From positions 186,001 through 250,000 of the forward strand of contig NZ_JAIUZP010000006.1 in NCBI RefSeq assembly GCF_020171315.1: a stretch of 64,000 nucleotides of DNA, in the 5' to 3' direction. The translations under genes and the position numbers were made by a program. The DNA is from Pseudooceanicola nanhaiensis. GTDB lineage: Bacteria > Pseudomonadota > Alphaproteobacteria > Rhodobacterales > Rhodobacteraceae. The first letter of the stretch is position 1, and the number at the start of each line of letters is the position of its first letter. Below, piece by piece: positions 52,959-61,012 of the stretch. The notes under the pieces are model-generated. The model worked only from the letters and a program-made list of their open reading frames with translations, ran no database searches and was not told where the DNA came from.

Positions 52959-53016
52959 TCAACGCAGGGGCGAAAATCCCCTTGCCCGCCTGCCGCCAAG
53001 AGGCCAGCTTCGCCCC

Positions 53017-53730
53017 ATGATCGAAACCTTCGCCGCGCTGCTCTTTGCCCATGTGATCGCCGATTTCGTGCTCCAGACCAACTGGATCGCGCAGAACAAG
53101 GCGCGTCCGCTGGCGTTCCTGCTGCATGGGCTGCTCGTCCTGATCGCGGCACAGGCGGCCACCGGGCATTGGGACGCACCCGCCCTGCTGATCCTCACCG
53201 GCCTCCACCTTGCGATTGATGCGGGGAAACTGGCGTCCAAGTCGAAAGGCCTGGCCGGATACCTCTGGGATCAGGCGGCGCATCTTGTCACCCTTGTCGC
53301 AGTGGCCTGGCTCTGGCCCGATCTTTGGTCCAGCGGCCTCTGGGCCGGCGCCTCCTGGCTGCTGCCGCTGATGACGGTGCTGGCGGGCGCGGTCCTCTCT
53401 GTCCGGGCGGGGGAATTCGCCGTGGGCCTGCTGATGCGCCCCCACGCCATGCGCGTGCGCAACAACGGGCTGCGCAACGGCGGGCGGCTCATCGGCCAGC
53501 TGGAACGCGGGATGATCTATGCGCTGATCCTGCTGAACCAGCCGCTCGGCGTCGGCTTCCTCGTGGCGGCCAAGTCGATCCTGCGCTTTGGCACCGCCAC
53601 CCGCGACCAGCGGACGGCGGAATACGTGATCATCGGCACGCTGGCCTCCTTCCTCTGGGCGATCCTTGTCGCCTACGGGAGTGCCAAGCTGCTGAGCGTG
53701 CTTCCGCCGCTTGAGATCGGCGCGCAGTGA
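53017..53730 (+). CDS. DUF3307 membrane protein
   Basis: 237-aa inner-membrane protein. The N-terminal part FAALLFAHVIADFVLQTNWI is the family signature and is followed by six or so transmembrane segments. The function is unknown. The DUF3307/SatD pairing is recurrent, which suggests that the SatD-like protein regulates or partners it. A 288-nt gap containing the half-site arrays separates them. Confidence 0.83.
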   Translation: MIETFAALLFAHVIADFVLQTNWIAQNKARPLAFLLHGLLVLIAAQAATGHWDAPALLILTGLHLAIDAGKLASKSKGLAGYLWDQAAHLVTLVAVAWLWPDLWSSGLWAGASWLLPLMTVLAGAVLSVRAGEFAVGLLMRPHAMRVRNNGLRNGGRLIGQLERGMIYALILLNQPLGVGFLVAAKSILRFGTATRDQRTAEYVIIGTLASFLWAILVAYGSAKLLSVLPPLEIGAQ

Positions 53731-53767
53731 CCTTACATTGACGGGAAGGTACAAAAGGAACCCTCCC

Positions 53768-54118
53768 ATGTTCGGCATTCCCGGCAAACAGGCCGTGACG
53801 ATGACCCCGGCGGCGGCCAGCCAGATCTCCAAGCTGATGAGCCGTGACGGCCATCAGGGCCTGCGCATCGGCGTCAAGAAGGGCGGCTGCGCAGGCATGG
53901 AATACACCATGGACTACGTGACCGAGGTCAATCCCATGGACGAGGTCGTGGAACAGGACGGCGCCCGGGTGATGATCGCCCCCATGGCGCAGATGTTCCT
54001 CTTCGGCACCCAGATCGACTACCAGACCTCGCTGCTGGAATCGGGCTTCAAGTTCAACAACCCGAACGTCTCCGAAGCCTGCGGCTGCGGCGAGTCGATC
54101 AAGTTCTCCAACATGTGA
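53768..54118 (+). CDS. IscA/SufA/HesB-type Fe-S carrier protein
   Basis: 116 aa. The three conserved Cys are present: Cys41 in KKGGCAGMEY, and Cys105 and Cys107 in EACGCGESIKF. It acts as an A-type carrier in Fe-S cluster delivery. AAGGAA precedes the ATG. The stop overlaps the next start (TGATG), so it is coupled to the TfoX-N gene. Confidence 0.92.
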   Translation: MFGIPGKQAVTMTPAAASQISKLMSRDGHQGLRIGVKKGGCAGMEYTMDYVTEVNPMDEVVEQDGARVMIAPMAQMFLFGTQIDYQTSLLESGFKFNNPNVSEACGCGESIKFSNM

Positions 54119-54513
54119 TGGCGGTCGAGAAGGAATTTCTCGACCACGTGCTCGAACTCTTCGATCCGCTCGGCCCGCTCAGGGTCAAGCGGATGTTCTC
54201 CGGTGCCGGGCTCTTCCTCGACGAGGATGCGATGATCGCGATGATCTCCTCCTCCGGGACGGTCTACATGAAGGCCGACGACACCACCCGCCCCGCCTTC
54301 GAGGCCGCGGGCAGTTTCCCCTTCAGCTACACCCGCGGCGAGGTTACCCGCGTGATCCCCAGCTGGATGGCCCTGCCCGAAAGCGCGCTCGACGACCCGG
54401 ACGAGGCGATGGACTGGGCCCGCCGCGCGGTGGACCCCGCCCTTGCCGCCGCGGTGGAGAAACGCGCCGAGAAGGCCCGCAAGGCCGCGCGGAAGAAAAT
54501 CGCCCGCCGCTGA
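54118..54513 (+). CDS. TfoX/Sxy N-terminal-domain protein
   Basis: 131 aa. The TfoX_N block is FLDHVLELFDPLGPLRVKRM, then FSGAGLFLDEDAMIAMISSS and VYMKADDTTRPAFEAAG. A basic tail rich in Lys/Arg/Ala (KRAEKARKAARKKIARR) follows. It lacks the C-terminal TfoX domain, so a competence regulator role is doubtful; such single-domain proteins are common and uncharacterised. It is translationally coupled to the IscA-type gene. Confidence 0.82.
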   Translation: MAVEKEFLDHVLELFDPLGPLRVKRMFSGAGLFLDEDAMIAMISSSGTVYMKADDTTRPAFEAAGSFPFSYTRGEVTRVIPSWMALPESALDDPDEAMDWARRAVDPALAAAVEKRAEKARKAARKKIARR

Positions 54514-54770
54514 AGTCGCCGTGGGAGGGGCCGTGGCCTCGTTCAGAGGACCCCCGCCGCGCAGCGCCCCGCCTTGCGGCACGCGCACCGACAGGCCCAG
54601 CATGCCCCGAACGCGCGGCAATCCGCCCGCAAGACGCGCGCAGGCACACTCCCCCGGCGCCCCGCCGCCAGTTCCGGCGCTACCAGCCTTGACCGCGCCC
54701 GCGTAAGCCCCGAAAGATGCCCCCGAACGGCAGGCCCGCAGAGGCCGGCAAAAGGCAAGAAGGGATTGAA

Positions 54771-55523
54771 ATGCGCAGGAAACTCGCCGCGGGCAACTGG
54801 AAGATGAACGGCACCAAGGCCGCGCTCTCGGAGCTGGAGGCCCTGCGCGATGCCCATCCCGATCCCGCCGTCGATATCCTGATCTGCCCGCCCGCCACGC
54901 TGCTGAGCCCGGCGCATTCGCTGGTCGGCAACAGCCCAATCGCGATCGGCGGGCAGGATTGCCACGCCAAGACCGACGGCGCCCATACCGGCGACATCTC
55001 GGCCCCGATGCTGGTGGACGCGGGCGCCACGGCGGTGATCCTCGGCCATTCCGAGCGCCGCGAGGACCATGACGAGGAAAGCCACGACATCCGCATCAAG
55101 GCCCGCACCGCGCAGGCGGCGGGGCTGATGACGGTGATCTGCCTCGGCGAGTCGCTCGACCAGCGGGAGGCGCAGGACACGCTCGACATCATCGGCGCGC
55201 AGCTCTCGCTCTCGGTGCCCGACAGCTCGACCGGTCTGAACCTCGTGGTGGCCTACGAGCCGATCTGGGCGATCGGCACCGGCCTGACCCCCACCCCCGA
55301 CCAGATCGGCGAGGTGCATGACTTCATCCGCTCCCGGCTGGAGCGCCGTTTCGGCCCCGGTGTGGGACGCTCCGTCCGGCTGCTCTACGGCGGCTCGGTC
55401 AAGGCGGCCAACGCGGAGGAGATCTTTGCCATCTCCAACGTGGACGGTGCGCTCGTCGGCGGCGCCAGCCTGACCGAGGCGCAGTTCTCGCCGATCATCA
55501 AGGCGCTTGAAGCCGCCGTCTGA
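54771..55523 (+). CDS. tpiA: Triosephosphate isomerase
   Basis: 250-aa glycolytic enzyme interconverting dihydroxyacetone phosphate and glyceraldehyde 3-phosphate. Active-site residues: Lys in AAGNWKMNG (7-15), His in ILGHSERRE and Glu in VVAYEPIWAIGTG. The phosphate loop is LLYGGSVKA. The ATG at 54771 follows AAGGG and starts at the conserved N-terminus. A terminator follows, shared with the converging ABC gene. Confidence 0.97.
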   Translation: MRRKLAAGNWKMNGTKAALSELEALRDAHPDPAVDILICPPATLLSPAHSLVGNSPIAIGGQDCHAKTDGAHTGDISAPMLVDAGATAVILGHSERREDHDEESHDIRIKARTAQAAGLMTVICLGESLDQREAQDTLDIIGAQLSLSVPDSSTGLNLVVAYEPIWAIGTGLTPTPDQIGEVHDFIRSRLERRFGPGVGRSVRLLYGGSVKAANAEEIFAISNVDGALVGGASLTEAQFSPIIKALEAAV

Positions 55524-55550
55524 GGCAGCGTCGCGCAGGAGATTTCAGGC

Positions 55551-55575
55551 CTCCGGCGGGGATATTTGGGAAACG
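55551..55575 (+). repeat. Fragment of the GAGGATATTTGGGAA-type repeat
   Basis: CGGGGATATTTGGGAAACG, matching only the terminal part of the copies at 50067 and 57647. It lies between tpiA and its terminator. Confidence 0.45.
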
Positions 55576-55582
55576 GAAATGA

Positions 55583-55618
55583 GAAGGCCCCGGTGATCCG
55601 TGTCACCGGGGCCTTTTC
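55583..55618. terminator. Bidirectional terminator between tpiA and the Atm1-type gene
   Basis: Stem GAAGGCCCCGGTGA / TCACCGGGGCCTTT with a short loop and T-rich ends. It serves both converging genes. Confidence 0.8.
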
Positions 55619-55653
55619 CATGGGCGGGCGTCGTCTTGCGTCAGCTGCGCGTG

Positions 55654-57468
55654 TCAGGCCGCGTCTTCGGCCCGCTGGCTGTTCCACATGGCGGCGTATT
55701 TGCCACCCTGCGCCAGCAGCTCGGCATGGGTGCCGCGTTCCACCACGAGGCCCGCTTCCAGCACGACGATCATGTCGGCATCCGCGACCGTGGAGAGGCG
55801 GTGCGCGATCACCAGCACCGTCCGGCCCCGGCCCGCATGGGCAAGCGCATCGCCGATGCCGGCCTCGGTCTGGGTATCGAGCGCCGAGGTCGCCTCGTCC
55901 AGCAGCAGGATCGGCGGATCCTTCAGCAGGGTCCGGGCGATGCCCACGCGCTGCTTTTCCCCGCCCGAGAGCTTGAGCCCCCGTTCGCCCACCATCGTGT
56001 CGTAGCCCTCGGGCAGCGTCAGGATGAAATCGTGGATCTGGGCAGCGCGCGCGGCGGCCTCGACCTCTTCGGAGGTGGCGTCCTCGCGGCCGTAGGCGAT
56101 GTTGTAGCGGATCGTGTCGTTGAAGAGCACCGTGTCCTGCGGAACGATCCCGATGGCGGCATGCAGGCTGTCCTGCGTCACGTCGCGCACATCCTGCCCG
56201 TCGATCTTCAGCGCCCCGCCCGTCACCTCGTAGAAGCGGAAGAGCAGCCGCCCGATGGTCGACTTGCCCGCGCCCGAGGGGCCGACGATGGCGACCTTCT
56301 GGCCCGCGGGGACGGTGACGGAGATGCCCTTGAGGATCGGGCGCGCGGGGTCGTAGGCGAAGTGCACATCGTCAAGCTCCACCGTGCCGCCCGAGACCTT
56401 GAGCGGCTTGGCGTCGGGCCTGTCCTCGATCTCGGCGGGCTGTTCGAGCAGGTGGAACATCTGCCCCATATCCACGAGCGCCTGCCGGATCTCGCGGTAG
56501 ACCGAGCCCAGGAAGTTCAGCGGCGTGGTGATCTGGAGCATGTAGGCGTTCACCATCACGAAATCGCCCACGGTGAGCTGGCCGTTCTCGACCCCGATGG
56601 CGGCCATGATCATGACAATGACGAGGCCCGTGGTGATCAGCAGGCTCTGGCCGAAGTTCAGGAAGGAGAGCGAATAGGAGGTCATCAGCGCGGCGCGCTC
56701 GTAGCCCGCCATGGCGCTGTCGTAGCGCGCGATCTCGCGTTTCTCGGCGTTGAAGTATTTCACCGTCTCGTAGTTGAGCATGCTGTCGATCGCCTTCTGG
56801 TTGGCGTCGTTGTCCTGCTCGTTCATCTCGCGGCGCAGCTTCACCCGCCACTCGGTCACCTTGAAAGTGAAGGCGACGTAGAGCGTGACGGTGACCACCA
56901 CCACGAAGAGATACCAGACGTCGAAGGCGATCCAGAGGATCACCGCCACCATCGCCAGTTCGACGATCAGCGGGCCGATGTTGAAGAGCAGGAAGCGCAG
57001 CAGGAAGTCCACGCCCTTCACGCCCCGCTCCATGATCCGCGACATCGCCCCGGTGCGCCGCTGGATGTGGAAGCGCAGCGAGAGCCGGTGGATATGGGTG
57101 AAGGTCTCCATCGCCAGCTGGCGCAGCGCCCGCTGACCGACCTTGGCGAAGACCGCGTCGCGCAGCTGCTGGAAGCCCACGTTGAGCAGCCGGGTGAGGC
57201 CGTAGAAGATCGTCAGCGCCACGGCGCCGATGCCCAGAAGCCAGGTGGCGCTGTCGCTTTCCCCCGCGAGGGCATCCACGGCGGCCTTGAAGAAATAGGG
57301 CGTGGTGACGGCGATGACCTTGGCGAGGAACAGGATCGTCAGCGCGATGACCACGCGGCGCTTCACCCAGGGTTTGTCGGCGGGCCAGAGGTAGGGAAAG
57401 GCCTTGCGGAGGATCTCGCGCCCGTTCTCGGGCATGTCCTCGACGTTTCCGGGGGTGGTTCTGCGCAT
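55654..57468 (-). CDS. Atm1-type ABC exporter (heavy-metal / glutathione-conjugate family)
   Basis: 604 aa, half-transporter with N-terminal six-helix membrane domain and C-terminal ATPase. The membrane domain contains RRTGAMSRIMERGVKGVDFL and NYETVKYFNAEKREIARYDS, blocks characteristic of Atm1/HMT1. The ATPase has Walker A GPSGAGKST, LSGGEKQRVGIARTL and ILLLDEATSALD. In related alphaproteobacteria such exporters move glutathione species and give metal tolerance. ATG 57468 is chosen (GAAAGG upstream), giving the usual family length. Confidence 0.9.
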   Translation of the reverse strand: MRRTTPGNVEDMPENGREILRKAFPYLWPADKPWVKRRVVIALTILFLAKVIAVTTPYFFKAAVDALAGESDSATWLLGIGAVALTIFYGLTRLLNVGFQQLRDAVFAKVGQRALRQLAMETFTHIHRLSLRFHIQRRTGAMSRIMERGVKGVDFLLRFLLFNIGPLIVELAMVAVILWIAFDVWYLFVVVVTVTLYVAFTFKVTEWRVKLRREMNEQDNDANQKAIDSMLNYETVKYFNAEKREIARYDSAMAGYERAALMTSYSLSFLNFGQSLLITTGLVIVMIMAAIGVENGQLTVGDFVMVNAYMLQITTPLNFLGSVYREIRQALVDMGQMFHLLEQPAEIEDRPDAKPLKVSGGTVELDDVHFAYDPARPILKGISVTVPAGQKVAIVGPSGAGKSTIGRLLFRFYEVTGGALKIDGQDVRDVTQDSLHAAIGIVPQDTVLFNDTIRYNIAYGREDATSEEVEAAARAAQIHDFILTLPEGYDTMVGERGLKLSGGEKQRVGIARTLLKDPPILLLDEATSALDTQTEAGIGDALAHAGRGRTVLVIAHRLSTVADADMIVVLEAGLVVERGTHAELLAQGGKYAAMWNSQRAEDAA

Positions 57469-57646
57469 GGGTCGCCTTTCGCTGCCGTCGCCGCCCGGGA
57501 GCCCGGGGGCGCGGTCCACCTAGGCGATCCGGGCGGATATTTCAACAGCTCTCGAAATATTGGCACGGGGTTCGCGCGGCGGTGTGACCGTGGGGCGCGG
57601 TGCGGGCGCACCGGTCAGGCCGGGGCGATGGGGGGCCGGTGTGGCT

Positions 57647-57705
57647 GGGGGCTGTCTGCCCCCCGGGCTGCGCCCTCCCCCCGAGGATACTTGGGAAACG
57701 AAAAT
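57647..57705 (+). repeat. GAGGATATTTGGGAA-type intergenic repeat, copy 2
   Basis: GGGGCTGTCTGCCCCCCGGG, then CTGCGCCCTCCCCCCGAGGA and TACTTGGGAAACG. It closely matches the reverse complement of 50067-50121. It lies downstream of the LysM gene, in a 277-nt gap with no gene. Confidence 0.65.
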
Positions 57706-57745
57706 GGGAGGGAGGGCGGTCCTGATCCGGGTCAGGGGCGCGGGA

Positions 57746-59215
57746 TCACTGGACCGCGGGCATGGTGAAAACCTGTCCGGGATAGATCAGGTCGGGATTG
57801 CGGATGCGGTCGCGGTTGGCCTCGAAGACGCGGACGTAGAGGATGCCCTCGCCGTATTTCTCGCGCGCGAGCGCCCAGAGGGTGGAGCCGGGTTGCACCG
57901 TGACCTGGGTCACGCCGGTCGGCGGCAGGTCGGCGGCGGCCACGCGCTGGAACGGAGTTTCGATCCGGCTCAGCACATTGCCGTCGGCATCCACCTGGTC
58001 GACGCGGAGTTCGTAGAGGCCTTGGTTGATCTCCGGCAGGGCAATGGCCCAGCTTCCGTCCTGCGCCACCCGGGAGGTGGAGACGGGGCGGTTGTCGAGA
58101 TAGACGCGCACGAAGCCGCTGTCGGGGCTGCGACCGGCCAGTTGGACGTCGCCCGCGGCGTCGTAGCTGATCGTGTCGAGGGCCACGCTGTCCATGACCT
58201 CGGGCGGGGCCTCGGCGGTCTGGAGCACACGGACGCCGGAGGAATTGGCAAGCAGCACGGTCGGGGCGGCGGGCTCTGCCGCGGTGTCGGTGGCCTGGTC
58301 GGGGGCGGCGCTCGCGGTCGGGGTGTCCGGGGCAACGTCGGGCTGGGGGGCCGCGCTGCCGGCGATGGAGGTCTCTGCGGTGACCGGGGCGGCGGGCGTC
58401 CCGGGTGCCGCAGGGGTGCTCTCCCCCTGCGGGCCCGGGGCCGTGGCCGGGGCCCCGGCCGTGATCGTGCTGTCGGTGGCGGCACCGACCTGCGGGGCCT
58501 CAGCTGCGGCATTGGGCGCGGCGGGGGCCGGACTTGCGGCGCTGATACTGGGCTGAGCGGGCGTCCGGCTGGGGGCGAGGATCACCTGATCGGTGGAGAC
58601 GACCTCGGCCGTGTCATCGGGCGCGTACATGACGAGGGTCAGGACGCGGGGCGCATCGCTGGCGGGCAGATCGAGGAAGGCCACGAACTTGCCATCCGCG
58701 CCGGCAGTTTCGCGGCTGATCTCGGCCCCGTCGAGGTAGACCGCCACGGGCCAGTCGGGGGCCGCGCTGCCGGCCACGAGCGTCGCGCCGTCGGCCTCCA
58801 CCCGCACCACGTCGAAGCGCGGCGGCACGGGCAGCCCGGCGGTGCCTGCGGGGCTGGCGGGTTCGCGCGCGGCGGGGGCCGGTTCGGCCTGGGCCACAGG
58901 GGCGGTGGCCGCGGGGGCCGAGGGCGTTCCCGCGACAGGGGCTGCGGGCGCATCGGTCTGGGGCGCAGAGGGGGCCTGAGTGGCGGCTTGGGCGGGCTCT
59001 GCGGACGGAGAGGCGGGCGCCGATTGGGGGGTCGCCTGAGGGGCCGCCTCGGGCACCGACTGGGGCACCGACTGGGGCACAGCCGCGACGGCCGGTGCCG
59101 GATCGCCCTGCGAGAACCAGCCCGCGGAATAGCCAGCCAGCCCCACGCCGACAACCACCACGCCTGCCACGCCCGCAAAGACGGGCCACCCGCCCGTGTT
59201 CGTCAAATTCGCCAT
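57746..59215 (-). CDS. LysM-domain envelope protein with Ala/Pro-rich linkers
   Basis: 489 aa. The N-terminal membrane anchor or signal is WPVFAGVAGVVVVGVGLAGY (10-29). Long Ala/Pro/Gln/Thr-rich low-complexity linkers flank two small beta domains (ATLVAGSAAPDWPVAVYLDG; DVQLAGRSPDSGFVRVYLDN). A C-terminal LysM module (VTVQPGSTLWALAREKYGEG, then IRNPDLIYPGQVF) should bind peptidoglycan. ATG 59215 has AAGGGGA upstream. It is probably anchored in the inner membrane and touches the wall. The role is unknown. Confidence 0.83.
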   Translation of the reverse strand: MANLTNTGGWPVFAGVAGVVVVGVGLAGYSAGWFSQGDPAPAVAAVPQSVPQSVPEAAPQATPQSAPASPSAEPAQAATQAPSAPQTDAPAAPVAGTPSAPAATAPVAQAEPAPAAREPASPAGTAGLPVPPRFDVVRVEADGATLVAGSAAPDWPVAVYLDGAEISRETAGADGKFVAFLDLPASDAPRVLTLVMYAPDDTAEVVSTDQVILAPSRTPAQPSISAASPAPAAPNAAAEAPQVGAATDSTITAGAPATAPGPQGESTPAAPGTPAAPVTAETSIAGSAAPQPDVAPDTPTASAAPDQATDTAAEPAAPTVLLANSSGVRVLQTAEAPPEVMDSVALDTISYDAAGDVQLAGRSPDSGFVRVYLDNRPVSTSRVAQDGSWAIALPEINQGLYELRVDQVDADGNVLSRIETPFQRVAAADLPPTGVTQVTVQPGSTLWALAREKYGEGILYVRVFEANRDRIRNPDLIYPGQVFTMPAVQ

Positions 59216-59322
59216 GTCTTCCCCTTCGTGCCTCACGGACACGTCATCCCCGGTTGAGCACCTATATCAACCGGATTATCAGTGGTCAAAAGCCCTTAGC
59301 CCGCCTCTGAGAAGGAAATGCC

Positions 59323-59874
59323 ATGGCCCGTGCTTCTGTCTGCGTCTTTTGCGGTTCCCGCCCCGGCGTGCACCCCGACTATGCAGCCGCTGCCGAAACT
59401 CTGGGCAAGTCGCTTGCCGAAGCCGACTGGCGGCTGGTCTATGGCGCGGGCGATGTCGGGCTGATGGGCACCGTGGCCCGGGCCGCGCAGGGCGCGGGCG
59501 GCGAGACCTTCGGCGTGATCCCGACCCATCTGATGCAGGCCGAGGTGGGCAAGACCGACCTCACCCGCTTCATCGTGACCGAGAACATGCACGAGCGGAA
59601 GAAGGTCATGTACATGAATTCCGACGCCATCGTTGTGCTGCCGGGGGGCGCGGGCTCGCTCGACGAATTCTTCGAGGTGCTGACCTGGCGCCAGCTGGGC
59701 CTGCACGCAAAGCCGATCTGGCTGCTGAACACCCGCGGTTACTGGGATCCGCTGACCGGGCTGCTGGATCACGTGATCGCCCAGGGGTTTGCGGGCGAAA
59801 GCCTCGCCACGTTGGTGGAGGTGGCAGAAGACGTGCCCACGCTGATGGCGGCCCTGTCCGATCAGCTGGGCTGA
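59323..59874 (+). CDS. LOG-family cytokinin riboside 5'-monophosphate phosphoribohydrolase
   Basis: 183 aa. LOG motifs: CVFCGSRPG (Rossmann start), VYGAGDVGLMG and the PGGxGTxxE-type site LPGGAGSLDEFFEVLTW (Ser in place of Thr). Such enzymes hydrolyse AMP or cytokinin nucleotides to the base and ribose 5-phosphate. In bacteria the physiological role is often nucleotide turnover. It is divergent from the LysM gene. AAGGAA precedes the ATG. Confidence 0.87.
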   Translation: MARASVCVFCGSRPGVHPDYAAAAETLGKSLAEADWRLVYGAGDVGLMGTVARAAQGAGGETFGVIPTHLMQAEVGKTDLTRFIVTENMHERKKVMYMNSDAIVVLPGGAGSLDEFFEVLTWRQLGLHAKPIWLLNTRGYWDPLTGLLDHVIAQGFAGESLATLVEVAEDVPTLMAALSDQLG

Positions 59875-59943
59875 ACCGGGCAGGCGACGGCCCTGCCCCG
59901 GCCGTTTGGTCGCGGGCTGCGCCATCCGCTTCTCCTGAAACGA

Positions 59944-59976
59944 AAATCCCCCGTACGGCAGGCCGCACGGGGGATA
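59944..59976 (-). terminator. Terminator of sodB
   Basis: Inverted repeat ATCCCCCGT / ACGGGGGAT around an inner GCGG/CCGT region, followed by TTTT on the minus strand. It lies 42 nt from the sodB stop. Confidence 0.6.
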
Positions 59977-60017
59977 TCTGGCTGCAGCGCGGTCACGCGC
60001 GCAGGCGTCGATCGCGA

Positions 60018-60617
60018 TTACATGCGCGAGGCGACGTTTTCCCAGTTCACCAGCTTGTCGAGGAAGTTCGACAGGTAGGCGGGACGCTTGTTGCGGAAGT
60101 CGATGTAGTAGGAGTGTTCCCACACGTCGCAGCCCAGCAGAGCGGTCTGGCCGAAGCACAGCGGGTTCACGCCGTTCTCGGTCTTGGTGACTTTCAGCGC
60201 GCCGTCGGCGTCTTTCACCAGCCAGCACCAGCCCGAGCCGAACTGGCCCGCGCCCGCGGCGGAGAACTCTTCCTTGAACTTGTCGACCGAACCGAAGGAC
60301 TCGGTCAGGGCTTTTTCCAGCTCACCCGGCATCGCGGAGGCGCCCGGGCCCATCATTTCCCAGAACTGGTTGTGGTTCCAGAGCTGGCTGATGTTGTTGA
60401 AGATCCCCGACTGGGCCACAGCGGTGGCATTGTAGGTGCCGGTGATGATCTCTTCCATCGACTTGCCGTCCCACTCGGTGCCGGCGATCAGCTTGTTGCC
60501 GTTGTCGACATAGGCCTTGTGGTGGATATCGTGGTGATATTCCAGCGTTTCCTTGGACATGCCGAGGTCGGCAAGCGCGTCGTGGGCGTAAGGAAGATCG
60601 GGAAGTTCAAAAGCCAT
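60018..60617 (-). CDS. sodB: Superoxide dismutase, Fe type
   Basis: 199-aa cytosolic SOD. Metal ligands in family positions: His28 in LEYHHDIHHKAYV, His in LWNHNQFWEMM, and Asp and His in LLGCDVWEHSYYIDFRN. AGAGQFGSGWCWLV favours the iron form. AAAGGGGG precedes the ATG. It is monocistronic. Confidence 0.95.
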   Translation of the reverse strand: MAFELPDLPYAHDALADLGMSKETLEYHHDIHHKAYVDNGNKLIAGTEWDGKSMEEIITGTYNATAVAQSGIFNNISQLWNHNQFWEMMGPGASAMPGELEKALTESFGSVDKFKEEFSAAGAGQFGSGWCWLVKDADGALKVTKTENGVNPLCFGQTALLGCDVWEHSYYIDFRNKRPAYLSNFLDKLVNWENVASRM

Positions 60618-61012
60618 GAGAGGGCCCCCTTTAACTTGGAATGGGTTGACTGTCCCTAGATGTTACCCTCGCCGGGCAGAGGTCAAGGGCAAGCGTGCAC
60701 AATCGGTCCGCATCCGGTGCACCGACGTCAGGAACCGGCGCCCAGAACCGCGACTGAACCGCGACCGGAACCGCAGCAGGCAGGCCCCCTGATGGCCCAG
60801 TCCCCTTGCGGAACCCGGTCCGATCCCGGCACCCCCTGCCGCGATGGAAGCGATGCGCCCCCTGCCCACCCCTCTGCCGGGCACAGGCCTGACCCGCGCG
60901 CTGCAAAAATCTTCGAAGATTTTTGGGAAGAATTTTCGAAAATTCTTCCTCGCCCGGCCGCCCCCTTGCGCGCCCCATTGACCGCCCCCCGGGGTTCAGG
61001 CATTCCGCGCCC
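60618..61012. other. Divergent intergenic region sodB / ABC-F gene
   Basis: 395 nt without a supported gene. It contains the third double-hairpin repeat (60905-60947). The promoters for sodB and the ABC-F gene should be here, but I cannot assign them. Confidence 0.5.
60905..60947. repeat. Double-hairpin intergenic repeat, copy 3
   Basis: Perfect palindromes AAAAATCTTCGAAGATTTTT (60905-60924) and AAGAATTTTCGAAAATTCTT (60928-60947), joined by GGG. In reverse complement it matches copy 2 through the spacer and second hairpin. Confidence 0.78.
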
